This document shows, one piece after another, positions 16,375 through 26,308 of a DNA stretch of 64,000 nt. Each line of letters begins with the position of its first letter. Position 1 is the first letter of the stretch. The translations under genes and the position numbers were made by a program. Origin of the DNA: CAJGBR01 sp045637425 (lineage in GTDB: Bacteria; Bacteroidota; Bacteroidia; Bacteroidales; Rikenellaceae); NCBI GenBank assembly GCA_045637425.1, contig JAZTZL010000006.1, positions 1-64,000 of the forward strand, read 5' to 3'. The notes below the pieces were generated by a model. That model did not search any database, was not told the DNA's origin, and saw nothing but the letters and a program-made list of their open reading frames with translations.

Positions 16375-17337
16375 ATGATTATAGATACAGCCAACAGATG
16401 GTTCGTTATTGTCAATCCCGTGGCAGGTAAAGGACTCGGATTAACAGATTGGCCTGTTATTAGTAAATTACTGAGAGATAATTCAATAGCATTCGATTTT
16501 GCGTTTACCGAACACAGATTTCACGCCATTGAGTTGTCAGTTGAGGCGGTCAATAATGGCTATCGACGTCTGATTGTCGTTGGAGGCGATGGTACGCTCA
16601 ACGAGGTAGTCAATGGTCTGTTCATTCAGAAGGCGGTTCCTCAGAACGAGGTGTTGTTGTCCGTGATTGCCGTTGGTACGGGTAACGATTGGGTGAGAAT
16701 GTTCGGCATTCCGCGCACCTATACCGACTCGATTAAGTCAATCGTTGCAGGTCGTTCGTTTCTGCAAGATGTCGGAAAAGTGTCTTATTACAAAGCTAGT
16801 TACCACCAGAGCCGCTATATGGCAAATGTCGCAGGCGTTGGATTTGATGCATCTGTTAATAGACGATTCAATCGCCTGAAAGAGGAGGGTAAACGTGGAA
16901 AATTCCTCTATATTCTCAGCACTCTGAAGGCTCTGTTTGGGTATCGTTCGACGCACGTGAAGATTTCGGTAGATGGTAAAGTCGTGGTAGACCAAGCGGT
17001 ATTTAGTGCTACGATCGGCATCGGTAAATATAATGGTGGTGGTATGTTGCAGACTCCAGATGCAGTGCCTGATGACGGATTGTTCGATTTGACTATTATT
17101 CGTAAAATCAGTAAGTTTGGAGTGATTCGCAACTTCGGATCGCTGTACAATGGACGTATTTATCGCATCAAGCAGATTTCGCTTGACCGAGGTCGCAAGA
17201 TTCATATTGAGTCTACTCCGGAGATAGCAACAGAGGTCGATGGCGAGGCACTTGGCTACTCACCATTCGATTTCGAGATTATCCCCAAAGCCATCAGAGT
17301 TGTGGTTTCAGAAAAATTTCTGCTGTCGGAAGATTAA
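16375..17337 (+). CDS. diacylglycerol/lipid kinase family protein
   Basis: A 320-aa YegS/DgkB-type lipid kinase. The DAGK catalytic domain has NPVAGKG near residue 14, the nucleotide loop VVGGDGTLNEVVNG near 65, and AVGTGNDWVRM near 101. The C-terminal beta-sandwich carries GIGKYNGGGMLQTPDAVPDD, common to this family. It probably phosphorylates diacylglycerol or a related membrane lipid at the cytoplasmic face. The exact substrate cannot be read from sequence. The stop overlaps the convergent TPM gene by four bases. Confidence 0.9.
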   Translation: MIIDTANRWFVIVNPVAGKGLGLTDWPVISKLLRDNSIAFDFAFTEHRFHAIELSVEAVNNGYRRLIVVGGDGTLNEVVNGLFIQKAVPQNEVLLSVIAVGTGNDWVRMFGIPRTYTDSIKSIVAGRSFLQDVGKVSYYKASYHQSRYMANVAGVGFDASVNRRFNRLKEEGKRGKFLYILSTLKALFGYRSTHVKISVDGKVVVDQAVFSATIGIGKYNGGGMLQTPDAVPDDGLFDLTIIRKISKFGVIRNFGSLYNGRIYRIKQISLDRGRKIHIESTPEIATEVDGEALGYSPFDFEIIPKAIRVVVSEKFLLSED

Positions 17338-17774
17338 TTACCAAAAGATATTTCGTCGCTCAATTCGTTCACATCGTCAGGTTGGTGTGGAAAGAGTTTG
17401 CCGAGGTCATCTTGGAAATTCTCGATGGCCGAGACGATTCCGCCCACGAAGTCGCCTTGTGCAAAATGTTTTGCCATAGAGTCGTAGCAGTTCTGCCAGA
17501 ACTCTTTGGGGACCAACGCATTAATGCCCATATCTCCGATAATTGCAGTCTGTCGGTCTTTCAGTGCGAGATATATCAGTACGCCGTTTCGCAACTCGGT
17601 TTTGTGCATCTCGAGTTTGTGGAACACTGCCGTGGCACGGTCTAAGACGGCACCCGAACAATGGTTCTCAATATGGATTCTGATTTCTGCTGAAGATCTT
17701 TTTTCAGCCTCTTTAATTGCTTGAATCAGAGTTTCTTTGTCCTTTTCGGAGAATAATTTTTTAGGACTATTCAT
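17334..17774 (-). CDS. TPM-domain protein (TLP18.3/Psb32/MOLO-1 family)
   Basis: A 146-aa soluble protein made of one TPM domain: EKDKETLIQAIKEAEKRSSA near the start, then NGVLIYLALKDRQTAIIGDMGI and FAQGDFVGGIVSAIENFQ. The usual signal peptide and C-terminal membrane segment of longer relatives are absent, so it is probably cytoplasmic or works with a membrane partner. It starts 15 bases after the lemA-like stop. A LemA protein next to TPM proteins is a recurrent bacterial arrangement, and the pair is thought to act at the envelope, though the activity is unknown. Confidence 0.88.
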   Translation of the reverse strand: MNSPKKLFSEKDKETLIQAIKEAEKRSSAEIRIHIENHCSGAVLDRATAVFHKLEMHKTELRNGVLIYLALKDRQTAIIGDMGINALVPKEFWQNCYDSMAKHFAQGDFVGGIVSAIENFQDDLGKLFPHQPDDVNELSDEISFGN

Positions 17775-17789
17775 TTTCTGTGCCGATGA

Positions 17790-18380
17790 TTAGAACTCAA
17801 CTTTTGGCGCAGTTGCTGCACCTTGTTCTGCTTCGAAATAAGCCTGCTTGTCAAATCCGAACATTGACGCGAAAAGGTTGCGTGGAAATTGTCTGATGTA
17901 CGAGTTGTATGCTCGTGCAGCCTCATTGAACTTGCGGCGTTCGGTTGCAATTCGGTTTTCAGTGCCCTCGAGTTGTACTTGTAGGTCTCTGAAATTTTGG
18001 TTTGCCTTCAGGTCGGGGTAGCTTTCTGCTATGGCCATCAACTTGCCCAATGCAGCCGATAGTGCACCTTGTGATTTGTTCAATTCACTGATAGCCTGTT
18101 GGTTTAATTCGTCAATCGAGATATTTGTGCGCGTAGCTTGCGCACGAGCCTCAATCACAGCAGTCAGTGTTTCAGACTCGTGTGAAGCATACCCTTTGAC
18201 AGTATTTACCAAATTGGGAATCAAATCAAGACGGCGCTGATATTGATTTTCGACATTAGACCATTGTGCTGCAACCGTTTCTTGTTTCAGCACCATATTA
18301 TTATAACCGTTTTTGCAGGCAAAAAATATTGCCATCGCGATGCCTGCTATAATCAGCAGTGTGATAACTCCTTTTTTCAT
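17790..18380 (-). CDS. LemA family protein
   Basis: A 196-aa protein with one N-terminal membrane segment (about residues 5-22, GVITLLIIAGIAMAIFFA) followed by a long helical bundle. The family core is seen in AQWSNVENQYQRRLDLIPNL, VNTVKGYASHE, and the end FASMFGFDKQAYFEAEQGA. Its role is undefined; in other bacteria LemA is linked to the envelope and to TPM proteins. The ATG at 18380 is preferred to an upstream GTG. TAACTTTG at 18411-18404 on the minus strand is a good -7 element, but it overlaps the longer start, which supports the shorter one. Confidence 0.92.
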   Translation of the reverse strand: MKKGVITLLIIAGIAMAIFFACKNGYNNMVLKQETVAAQWSNVENQYQRRLDLIPNLVNTVKGYASHESETLTAVIEARAQATRTNISIDELNQQAISELNKSQGALSAALGKLMAIAESYPDLKANQNFRDLQVQLEGTENRIATERRKFNEAARAYNSYIRQFPRNLFASMFGFDKQAYFEAEQGAATAPKVEF

Positions 18381-18403
18381 AGATAATTGTGTATTATTCC
18401 GCA

Positions 18404-18411
18404 CAAAGTTA
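18404..18411 (-). promoter_or_regulatory. -7 promoter element of the lemA-TPM operon
   Basis: Minus-strand TAACTTTG fits the consensus 23 bases before the lemA ATG. The -33 region is weak. Confidence 0.45.
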
Positions 18412-18478
18412 ATAAATTATCGGACAATCACGAATTTTTTGTTCGACTTTTGATTGAATGCCGCATTTAACGAGGCTT

Positions 18479-19903
18479 TTATACAATCTCTTTTCTGAGT
18501 CTTGCTACGGGAATTCCAAGCATTTCTCTGTATTTGGCTACGGTTCTACGCGCGATTTGGTATCCCTTTTTGTTTAACTCGTTCATTAGAGCTTCGTCTG
18601 TCATCGGGTGGCGTTTATCCTCGTTATCAACATATTGTTTGAGAATTTCCTTGATTTCGTGTGATGATACCTCGTCGCCAGATTCGGTAGTCATCGCCTC
18701 CGAAAAGAGTGTCTTGAGTGACAAGATACCGAAATGAGTCTGCACATATTTGCTGTTTACCACTCGCGAAATGGTGGATACATCGAGCCCTGTTCTGTCG
18801 GCTACATCTTTGAGAATCATTGGTTTGAGTTTCGAAGTGTCGCCATTTTTGAAGTACTCGGTTTGGTAGTCGAGAATGGTTTGCATAGTCTGCATCAGTG
18901 TTGTATGTCGCTGTTTTATTGCAGAGATGAACCATTTTGCTGATTCGATTTTGTGTTTAACGAACTGCATCGTTTCGTGACCCTGTTTCTCGTTTACCGA
19001 TTCGGACATTTCGCGAATCATTTTAACATATTGGTTATTGACTTTGAGTTCGGGAATGTTCGAATAGTTTAGCGATAATGAGAACTCTCCATTTTGATAA
19101 TCTAGAATAAAATCGGGCGTAATGTGAGGAACAATCTCCTGAGCATCATTGTTATACAAATTTGCGGGTCTTGGTGATAGTCGCACAATTTCATCGATTG
19201 CATCTTTCAGTTGTTCATTCGTGCAGCCCAATTTTAACAACAGCTTGTCGAGATGTTTTTTAGTGAATTCGGTAAAATGATCGGTTACTATTTTCTTAGC
19301 CAATTTTTCCGACTCCGAGCAATTCTGTCGTGCATTGAGTTGCAGTAACAAGCACTCTTGCAGTGTTCGTGCTCCAACGCCGACCGGTTCGAGTTCGTGG
19401 ATTATCTTCAACACCTGTTCCAATTCTTCGATATCAGCATCAATGCCCATATTGAATGCGAGGTCGTCAGAGATTGAATCCAGCGCGCGATGCAGATAGC
19501 CATCATTGTCTATGCTGTTAATCAGGTACATCGCCAATGTGTATTCTCTGTTGGTGAGTGTTTTATATCCGAGTTGTTCTTCGAGATACTCCCTGAGCGA
19601 GATGCCGCTGGTGATGGGTGTTTGATGCAGTTTGTCGTCTTTCGAATAATTGTTTATATTGTACCTGTATGAGGGGATATTGTCCTCCTCTTTGACATAT
19701 TCTTCTACGGAAATTTCCTTTTGTTCTTCTTGAGTTTCAGGTTCGTGTTCAACCTCTTCGAGTATTGGATTTTCCTCTATTTCCTGTTTAATTCGCTGTT
19801 CGAGCAGCAAAGTTGGCAGCTCCAGAAGTTTTATCATCTGAATCTGCTGTGGAGATAATTTCTGTGATAATTTCAATAATTGACTCTGACTTAGATTGCC
19901 CAT
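18479..19903 (-). CDS. rpoN: RNA polymerase sigma-54 factor
   Basis: Alternative sigma factor that needs an AAA+ activator. The 474-aa protein has Region I rich in Gln/Leu (SQSQLLKLSQKLSPQQIQMI), an acidic Region II (about residues 50-75), the core-binding domain, a helix-turn-helix (LKDVADRTGLDVSTISRVV), and the C-terminal RpoN box ARRTVAKYREMLGIP. Length is normal. No activator is encoded in the window. No clear -7 element was found upstream. Confidence 0.96.
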   Translation of the reverse strand: MGNLSQSQLLKLSQKLSPQQIQMIKLLELPTLLLEQRIKQEIEENPILEEVEHEPETQEEQKEISVEEYVKEEDNIPSYRYNINNYSKDDKLHQTPITSGISLREYLEEQLGYKTLTNREYTLAMYLINSIDNDGYLHRALDSISDDLAFNMGIDADIEELEQVLKIIHELEPVGVGARTLQECLLLQLNARQNCSESEKLAKKIVTDHFTEFTKKHLDKLLLKLGCTNEQLKDAIDEIVRLSPRPANLYNNDAQEIVPHITPDFILDYQNGEFSLSLNYSNIPELKVNNQYVKMIREMSESVNEKQGHETMQFVKHKIESAKWFISAIKQRHTTLMQTMQTILDYQTEYFKNGDTSKLKPMILKDVADRTGLDVSTISRVVNSKYVQTHFGILSLKTLFSEAMTTESGDEVSSHEIKEILKQYVDNEDKRHPMTDEALMNELNKKGYQIARRTVAKYREMLGIPVARLRKEIV

Positions 19904-19991
19904 AATATTGAATAGAATTAAAAGATTTAACTATTGCAGTTTTAATATGAATAAATGTTCAATTCAGGTTTCGAGTCATCTATTTAAGTAG

Positions 19992-20023
19992 ATTGCAGAA
20001 AACCTGCTGAGGCTTTCTGCAAT
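19992..20023 (-). terminator. hairpin downstream of asnS, probable terminator
   Basis: Inverted repeat ATTGCAGAAA / TTTCTGCAAT with inner CC/GG pairs lies 26 bases past the asnS stop. The following U-tract on the minus strand is poor. Confidence 0.55.
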
Positions 20024-20049
20024 CGTTATGTTATCGGGTTTAGAGTCTG

Positions 20050-21459
20050 TTAGAATTCTGCATTGTTTGGAGTTCTCGGGAACGGAATCACATCACGAAT
20101 GTTTGCCATACCTGTTACGAACAGCAACAGACGTTCAAAACCGAGTCCGAAACCACTATGCGGAGCACTACCAAAACGGCGAGTATCCAAATACCACCAC
20201 ATATCCTTATCGGGAATTCCGAGTTCGTTGATTCTGTTGAGCAACTTTTCGTAATTCTCTTCACGTTGAGAACCGCCGATGATTTCGCCGATTTTCGGGA
20301 AGAGTACGTCCATAGCGCGAACAGTTTTACCGTCATCGTTTTGCTTCATATAGAATGCTTTGATTTCCTTCGGGTAGTTTGTCAGGATAACCGGTTTTTT
20401 GAAGTGTTTTTCAACAAGGTAGCGTTCGTGTTCGCTCTGCAGGTCGAGTCCCCAGCTCACTGGATATTCGAACTTCACACCCGAGTTTTTCAGGATTTCG
20501 ATACCTTCCGAGTAGTCGAGTCTTACGAAATCGTTGTCAACTACGAATCTTAATCTGTCAAGCAATTCGTTGTCATACATCTTCGCCAAGAACTGAAGAT
20601 CGTCCATACAGTTATCCAATGCATATTGAATAAGGTGTTTAAGGAAATCTTCAGCCAAATTCATATTGTCTTCGATTTCGAAGAATGCAACTTCGGGCTC
20701 AATCATCCAAAACTCAGCCAGGTGGCGCGGAGTGTTAGAGTTTTCAGCGCGGAATGTAGGACCAAATGTATAAATCTGACCCAAAGCCATAGCCCCGAGT
20801 TCACCTTCGAGTTGTCCTGATACAGTGAGGTTGCAGTGTTTACCGAAGAAATCTTGCGTGTAATCAACTTTGCCCTCTTCATTGCGGGGAAGTTCTTCCA
20901 AGTCGAGCGTAGTTACGTTAAACATTTCGCCCGCACCTTCGCAGTCTGATGCTGTAATCAGCGGAGTGTGAAGATAGTAGAATCCGTGGTTGTTAAAGTA
21001 TTGGTGAATGGCAAATGCCATAGCGTGACGTATTCTGAGCACTGCGCCGAAGGTATTTGTTCTCGGACGGAGGTGTGCTATTTCACGCAGAAATTCGAGA
21101 GTGTGACCCTTTTTCTGCAATGGATATGTTTCCGGGTTAGCTCCTCCATACAATTCGACTTCGTTACCTTGGATTTCTACAGATTGACCTGCGCCCTGAC
21201 TCGCTACGAGTTCACCCACGACTCTGACACACGCACCTGTCGAAATGCCTTTGAGTAATTCTTCATCATATTTTGATGGGTCGAGAACTACCTGAATATT
21301 ATTTATTGACGAACCGTCATTAATAGCCAGAAATACTACGTTTTTATTTCCACGTTTGGTTCGTACCCAGCCTTTTACGGTAACAGTAGTACCGGGCTGA
21401 CCCTGTTTCAACAGGTCGACAACTTTAGTGCGACCTCCGTCAAGATTAACATTCTTCAT
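20050..21459 (-). CDS. asnS: asparaginyl-tRNA synthetase
   Basis: Charges tRNA-Asn with asparagine in the cytoplasm. The 469-aa class IIb synthetase has the N-terminal OB-fold anticodon-binding domain (VTVKGWVRTKRGNKN). The catalytic domain has motif 2 (FGPTFRAENSNTPRHLAEF) and motif 3 (GFGLGFERLLLFVTGM). FWMIEPEVAF is typical of AsnRS rather than AspRS. The ATG at 21459 was preferred to a TTG two codons upstream. A consensus promoter lies at 21488-21518. AsnS means Asn-tRNA can be made directly. Confidence 0.97.
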   Translation of the reverse strand: MKNVNLDGGRTKVVDLLKQGQPGTTVTVKGWVRTKRGNKNVVFLAINDGSSINNIQVVLDPSKYDEELLKGISTGACVRVVGELVASQGAGQSVEIQGNEVELYGGANPETYPLQKKGHTLEFLREIAHLRPRTNTFGAVLRIRHAMAFAIHQYFNNHGFYYLHTPLITASDCEGAGEMFNVTTLDLEELPRNEEGKVDYTQDFFGKHCNLTVSGQLEGELGAMALGQIYTFGPTFRAENSNTPRHLAEFWMIEPEVAFFEIEDNMNLAEDFLKHLIQYALDNCMDDLQFLAKMYDNELLDRLRFVVDNDFVRLDYSEGIEILKNSGVKFEYPVSWGLDLQSEHERYLVEKHFKKPVILTNYPKEIKAFYMKQNDDGKTVRAMDVLFPKIGEIIGGSQREENYEKLLNRINELGIPDKDMWWYLDTRRFGSAPHSGFGLGFERLLLFVTGMANIRDVIPFPRTPNNAEF

Positions 21460-21487
21460 CTTCAATACAAATAAATATCTGTTGCCG

Positions 21488-21518
21488 CAAAAATAATATT
21501 TTTTCTTGAAACTTCAAA
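21488..21518 (-). promoter_or_regulatory. Bacteroidetes-type promoter for asnS
   Basis: Minus-strand TATTTTTG (21495-21488) with TTTG (21518-21515) at a 19-base spacing, about 30 bases before the ATG. Confidence 0.65.
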
Positions 21519-21574
21519 GACTATTCGGGTATATGTTTTGCATCTTAAAAATGTGTAATCAAAAAAATAGCATT

Positions 21575-22489
21575 ATGGTGAATTCAAAAAACAGGGCACA
21601 ACTATTAATAATAGCTGGTTATTTGATATGGTCGTTGGATTATTCGATATACAAATATATGTTTCCTGAGTATATAAATCCGATGGCGATGACAATGCTG
21701 ACGCTCGTTTTGAGTGGTGTAATATGCTTGTTTTCATTTATTTGGATTAAGGGCGAAAGGGTAGAGCATAGAGATATTCCGGTCTTTGCCGTAGCCGGGT
21801 TGCTAATGGGGGTTGTGAAAAAAGGAGCAATGATGGTGGGTATGAGTGATACTACGCCGATTGATGCTGCGATAATTTCCACGTTGGGACCCGTGATGGT
21901 TATGATTTTGGCTGCAATTCTGCGCCTTGATAAATTGACAGCCCGAAAAATAATCGGCATCATTTTAGGCGTAGTCGGTACGTTGATAATCGTAGTTTGG
22001 GGTCGCTCGCCAGAATCGGCTCCGCACCGCAGTATCGGTAACCTTATTATTTTGTTGAGTACATTCGCACTATCGGTCTATTTGGTTTGGGCTCGCAGAA
22101 TTGTCAAGCGATACAAAGCCATCACTCTGTTGCGGGGTGTATATATATGGTCTGCGATATTTGCATTTCCGCTGACACTATACTATTGGCCGCACATAGA
22201 TTTTTCTGGATTCACCTCTCGAGCGTGGTGGTTGTTCTTTTATATATTGCTGATTCCGACATTGTTACCAAATTATATTGTATTGAGTAGCCTGCGATAT
22301 GTTAATCCTACGCTGGTGAGTGTGTATTCTTATATAATGCCTGTTTTTGCCATTTTGTTGTCTGTGATATTGGGACAGGATACGTTGAGTTGGGAGCGGG
22401 CAGTAGCCTGTTTAATGGTGTTTGTCGGAGTCAATTTGGTGGTCAGAGCTTATAATCCGAAGTCGAAAAAAGCAGCTGATAAGGCGTGA
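21575..22489 (+). CDS. EamA/DMT-superfamily transporter
   Basis: A 304-aa inner-membrane protein with about ten hydrophobic segments in two EamA halves (first from AGYLIWSLDYSIYKY; second from NLIILLSTFALSVYLVWARR). The GxxxP-type ends are marked by AIISTLGPVMVMILAAILRL and RYVNPTLVSVYSYIMPVFA. It is probably an efflux or uptake carrier for a metabolite; the substrate cannot be predicted. The ATG at 21575 (MVNSKNRAQLL) leaves a short cytoplasmic lead. Upstream in-frame starts would overlap the asnS promoter region. Confidence 0.87.
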   Translation: MVNSKNRAQLLIIAGYLIWSLDYSIYKYMFPEYINPMAMTMLTLVLSGVICLFSFIWIKGERVEHRDIPVFAVAGLLMGVVKKGAMMVGMSDTTPIDAAIISTLGPVMVMILAAILRLDKLTARKIIGIILGVVGTLIIVVWGRSPESAPHRSIGNLIILLSTFALSVYLVWARRIVKRYKAITLLRGVYIWSAIFAFPLTLYYWPHIDFSGFTSRAWWLFFYILLIPTLLPNYIVLSSLRYVNPTLVSVYSYIMPVFAILLSVILGQDTLSWERAVACLMVFVGVNLVVRAYNPKSKKAADKA

Positions 22490-22534
22490 TTCTATGCTGT
22501 CTGAAAAAATGTCGAAAAAAGGTTGTCAAAAAAA

Positions 22535-22565
22535 TTTGTCATTGAGTAAGTTTGTGCTAACTTTG
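22535..22565 (+). promoter_or_regulatory. Bacteroidetes-type promoter for purL
   Basis: TTTG (22535-22538), a 19-base spacer and TAACTTTG (22558-22565), 23 bases before the ATG. Confidence 0.75.
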
Positions 22566-22588
22566 TAGCATAAAATATAGTTGTAACA

Positions 22589-25500
22589 ATGATAAGATTT
22601 TTTGAGAAAGATTCGACCATATATGCTGTCGAATCAAATGTAGAATTCTCGGCAGAGAATCAAGAAAAATTGGTATGGTTGTTTGGCGGAGCAAATGCGC
22701 TCAATGCTGAAGAAATAAAAGGTAATTTCATTGGCCCACGTCGTGAGATGATAACTCCGTGGAGTACTAATGCAGTTGAAATTACTCAAAATATGGGCAT
22801 CGAGGGAATCAGCCGAATCGAGGAATTTATTAAAGATTCTGAAGGTGAGGCAAAATTCGACCCAATGCTCAATAGAAAATATCCCGTACTCGACCAAAAT
22901 ATCTATAAAGTAGAGACTCAACCTGCTCCAATTGTCTATATAGACGACCTGAAAGCTTATAATATATCAGAAGGTCTTGCTCTGAGTGATAAAGAAATCG
23001 AGTATCTGGAAGAGGTGGCTGTTAAATTGGGACGCAGTCTGACTGACTCGGAAGTGTTCGGCTTCTCGCAGGTCAACTCTGAGCACTGCCGCCACAAAAT
23101 CTTCAATGGTCAATTCATAATTGACGGCGAAGAGAAGGAAGAGAGTCTTTTCGGAATGATTAAAAAGACTACCAAAACAAATCCGAACAGAGTCGTTTCT
23201 GCATACAAGGATAACTGCGCGTTCTTGCAGGGTCCTGTTGTTGAGCAATTTGCTCCCGAGGCGCACGACACTTCAGATTATTTTACAGTAAAGAATTTCG
23301 AATCTGTAATTTCGCTCAAGGCTGAAACACATAACTTCCCGACTACGGTTGAGCCTTTCAATGGCGCAGCTACGGGTACGGGTGGTGAAATTCGTGACCG
23401 TATCGGTGGCGGTAAAGGTGCATTCCCCGTTGCAGGTACTGCAATCTATATGACATCATATCCTCGTCTTGCAGGCGGTCGCCGTTGGGAAAAGGGTATG
23501 GAAGAACGTCAATGGTTGTATCAGACTCCGGAACAGATTCTGCTCAAGGCTTCAAACGGAGCTTCAGACTTCGGTAACAAGTTTGGTCAGCCTCTGATTT
23601 GCGGTAGCGTGCTGACTTTCGAACACCAAGAGAATGGAAAGAAATTCGGATTCGATAAGGTGATTATGTTAGCAGGCGGTATTGGCTACGGTAAGAAAGT
23701 CGATAGTATTAAGGAAGAACCTGCTAAAGGCGAAAAAATTGTATTGTTAGGCGGTGAAAACTACCGAATTGGTATGGGTGGCGCTGCTGTTTCTTCGGTT
23801 GAAACAGGTCAATATGCAAATGCAATCGAATTGAATGCAATCCAACGTTCTAACCCTGAAATGCAAAAACGTGCATATAATGCAATTCGTGCAATCTCGG
23901 AAGAGGATAGAAATCCGATTGTATCTATTCACGACCACGGTGCAGGTGGACACTTGAACTGTCTGTCTGAATTGGTTGAAAATACAGGTGGTAAAATCGA
24001 TATGGATAACCTGCCTATCGGTGACCCAACGTTGTCTGCAAAAGAGATTGTGGGTAACGAGTCGCAAGAACGTATGGGTTTGGTAATCAAAGCAGAAGAT
24101 GTTGAACATTTGCGTAAGATTGCAGAACGCGAACGTGCTCCGATGTATGTCATTGGCGAGACTACGGGCGATATGCAGTTTACATTTGAACGCAAATCTA
24201 CAAATGAAAAACCAATTGATATCCAGTTGGAATATATGTTCGGCAAGGCTCCGAAAACCATTATGGAGGATAGGTCGGTAAGCGAGTCTTACGAAGCTGC
24301 TCAATATGATGAAAAGGAGCTGAACGAATATCTCGAACAAGTGCTCGAAACAGAGGCTGTGTCTTGTAAGGATTGGCTGACAAATAAAGTAGACCGTTCT
24401 GTAACAGGTCGCATTGCACGTCAACAGTGTGCTGGTCAAATTCAGTTGCCATTGAATGATTGTGGTGTGATTGCTCTTGATTACCAAGGTGTTAAAGGTG
24501 TAGCAACTGCGCTCGGACACGCTCCCATAGCAGCTATGATTGACCCCGAAGCAGGTTCTCGTCTGGCGATTACAGAAGCTCTTACGAACATTGCATTGGC
24601 TCCGATTGAGGGCGGTTTGAGAGGTGTATCACTCAGTGCAAACTGGATGTGGCCTTGTAAGAATGCGGGTGAAGATGCTCGCTTGTATCGCGCAGTGAAG
24701 GCAGCTAGCGATTATTCATTGGCGCTGGGTATCAATATCCCGACCGGAAAAGACTCTTTGTCAATGACTCAGAAGTATAAAAACGGCGAATCGGTTTACT
24801 CTCCGGGTACTGTTATTATTACGTCTGGTGGTGAAGTTACAGATGTGAAAAAGTGTGTAACTGCAGCGTTGAAACACTCTGAAAGTCAGATTGTTTATGT
24901 TGATATGAGTCGCGGTGAATTCGGTCTTGCGGGTAGTACATTTGCTCAGGTTAGAAATAAGATTGGCGGAACATTGCCAAGTGTTGATGCTGAATATTTT
25001 GCAAAGGCTTTCAATGCAATTCAACAACTTGTAGAAAACAAGAGAATTCTCGCAGGCCACGACGTATCTGCAGGTGGTTTGATTACAGCATTGCTCGAAA
25101 TGACATTCGCTGATAATACATTGGGTATTGATGTTAAGGCAGATGCGTTGGGTCAGAAAAATATTATTGAACTGCTCTTCTCGGAACGTCCTGCAATGTT
25201 GTTGCAAGTTGCTGATGGTGAGTCTGTTTGCAACGAACTGAAGAACTTTGGCGTAGATGCTTACGTTATCGGTAATGTGAATGCAGAACGCAGATTTACC
25301 ATTAATAATAATGGTGGTGAGTGGGCATTCGAAATTGATCGCTTGAGAGATGTTTGGTACAAAACTTCGTATTTGATGGATCGTCTGCAAAGCGGCGAAC
25401 AAAAGGCAGAAGAAAGATTCCAAAATTATAAAAATCAACCTCTTGTATATCAATTCCCTGAATCGTTCAGCGGAAAACTCGCAGATTATGGAATTGATCC

Positions 25501-26281
25501 GCATAGAAAAACTCGTAGCGGAGTTCGTGCTGCAATCATTCGTGAAAAGGGCTCGAACGGTGATAGAGAAATGGCTTGGTGTATGCACTTGGCTGGTATG
25601 GACGTGAAAGACGTTCATATGACCGACTTGATTTCGGGTCGTGAAACTCTCGAAGATGTGAATATGATTGTGTTTGTCGGTGGTTTCTCTAACTCTGACG
25701 TACTCGATTCGGCAAAGGGTTGGGCTGGAGCATTCCTCTACAATCCGAAGGCAAAACGTGCGTTGGATCAATTCTTTGCGCGTCCTGACACTCTTTCATT
25801 GGGCGTTTGCAACGGCTGTCAGTTGATGGTAGAATTGGGACTCATCACGCCAGAACACAACAATAAACCTAAGATGTTGCACAACGATAGTCATAAGTTC
25901 GAATCAAACTTCGTTGGTGTGTCCGTTCACGAGTCTAACTCAGTCTTGCTGAGGTCTTTGGCTGGTACTAAACTTGGTATTTGGATTGCTCACGGTGAGG
26001 GTAAGTTCTCATTGCCGATGGCTCGCGAAAACTATAATATTCCGATTACATATAACTATGCGGAATACCCTGCAAATCCGAACGGTAGCGACTATAATGC
26101 TGCTGCAATATGTAGTGAAGATGGTCGTCACTTGGCAATGATGCCTCACTTGGAACGTGCTATCAGACCGTGGAACTGGGCGTATTATCCTGGAAATCGT
26201 CAGGATTCAGATGAGGTTACACCGTGGATTGAAGCATTTGTTAATGCTCGTAAATGGATTGAAAATAACCGAGTTAAATAG
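22589..26281 (+). CDS. purL: phosphoribosylformylglycinamidine synthase
   Basis: Fourth step of purine synthesis: FGAR, glutamine and ATP give FGAM. The 1230-aa single-chain (large) form combines an N-terminal domain, the tandem synthetase units and a C-terminal glutaminase. The first synthetase unit has SLKAETHNFPTTVEPFNGAA near residue 240 and GDPTLSAKEIVGNESQERMG. The glutaminase has SLGVCNGCQLMVELG with the nucleophile Cys about 1073, and later IAHGEGKFSLP. No PurS or PurQ is needed with this form. Promoter at 22535-22565. It starts a plus-strand run through murI, ftsK and lolA. Confidence 0.97.
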   Translation: MIRFFEKDSTIYAVESNVEFSAENQEKLVWLFGGANALNAEEIKGNFIGPRREMITPWSTNAVEITQNMGIEGISRIEEFIKDSEGEAKFDPMLNRKYPVLDQNIYKVETQPAPIVYIDDLKAYNISEGLALSDKEIEYLEEVAVKLGRSLTDSEVFGFSQVNSEHCRHKIFNGQFIIDGEEKEESLFGMIKKTTKTNPNRVVSAYKDNCAFLQGPVVEQFAPEAHDTSDYFTVKNFESVISLKAETHNFPTTVEPFNGAATGTGGEIRDRIGGGKGAFPVAGTAIYMTSYPRLAGGRRWEKGMEERQWLYQTPEQILLKASNGASDFGNKFGQPLICGSVLTFEHQENGKKFGFDKVIMLAGGIGYGKKVDSIKEEPAKGEKIVLLGGENYRIGMGGAAVSSVETGQYANAIELNAIQRSNPEMQKRAYNAIRAISEEDRNPIVSIHDHGAGGHLNCLSELVENTGGKIDMDNLPIGDPTLSAKEIVGNESQERMGLVIKAEDVEHLRKIAERERAPMYVIGETTGDMQFTFERKSTNEKPIDIQLEYMFGKAPKTIMEDRSVSESYEAAQYDEKELNEYLEQVLETEAVSCKDWLTNKVDRSVTGRIARQQCAGQIQLPLNDCGVIALDYQGVKGVATALGHAPIAAMIDPEAGSRLAITEALTNIALAPIEGGLRGVSLSANWMWPCKNAGEDARLYRAVKAASDYSLALGINIPTGKDSLSMTQKYKNGESVYSPGTVIITSGGEVTDVKKCVTAALKHSESQIVYVDMSRGEFGLAGSTFAQVRNKIGGTLPSVDAEYFAKAFNAIQQLVENKRILAGHDVSAGGLITALLEMTFADNTLGIDVKADALGQKNIIELLFSERPAMLLQVADGESVCNELKNFGVDAYVIGNVNAERRFTINNNGGEWAFEIDRLRDVWYKTSYLMDRLQSGEQKAEERFQNYKNQPLVYQFPESFSGKLADYGIDPHRKTRSGVRAAIIREKGSNGDREMAWCMHLAGMDVKDVHMTDLISGRETLEDVNMIVFVGGFSNSDVLDSAKGWAGAFLYNPKAKRALDQFFARPDTLSLGVCNGCQLMVELGLITPEHNNKPKMLHNDSHKFESNFVGVSVHESNSVLLRSLAGTKLGIWIAHGEGKFSLPMARENYNIPITYNYAEYPANPNGSDYNAAAICSEDGRHLAMMPHLERAIRPWNWAYYPGNRQDSDEVTPWIEAFVNARKWIENNRVK

Positions 26282-26308
26282 TGTTATTTGAATAAAAGGT
26301 TTAGGTCT

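Noticed and set aside
23747..24520. 257-aa open frame antisense to purL
   Set aside because: Same reason as the other antisense frame; purL is continuous in this region.
24761..25771. 336-aa open frame antisense to purL
   Set aside because: Purely opposite a well-conserved gene, with Cys/Ile-rich composition typical of antisense shadows.
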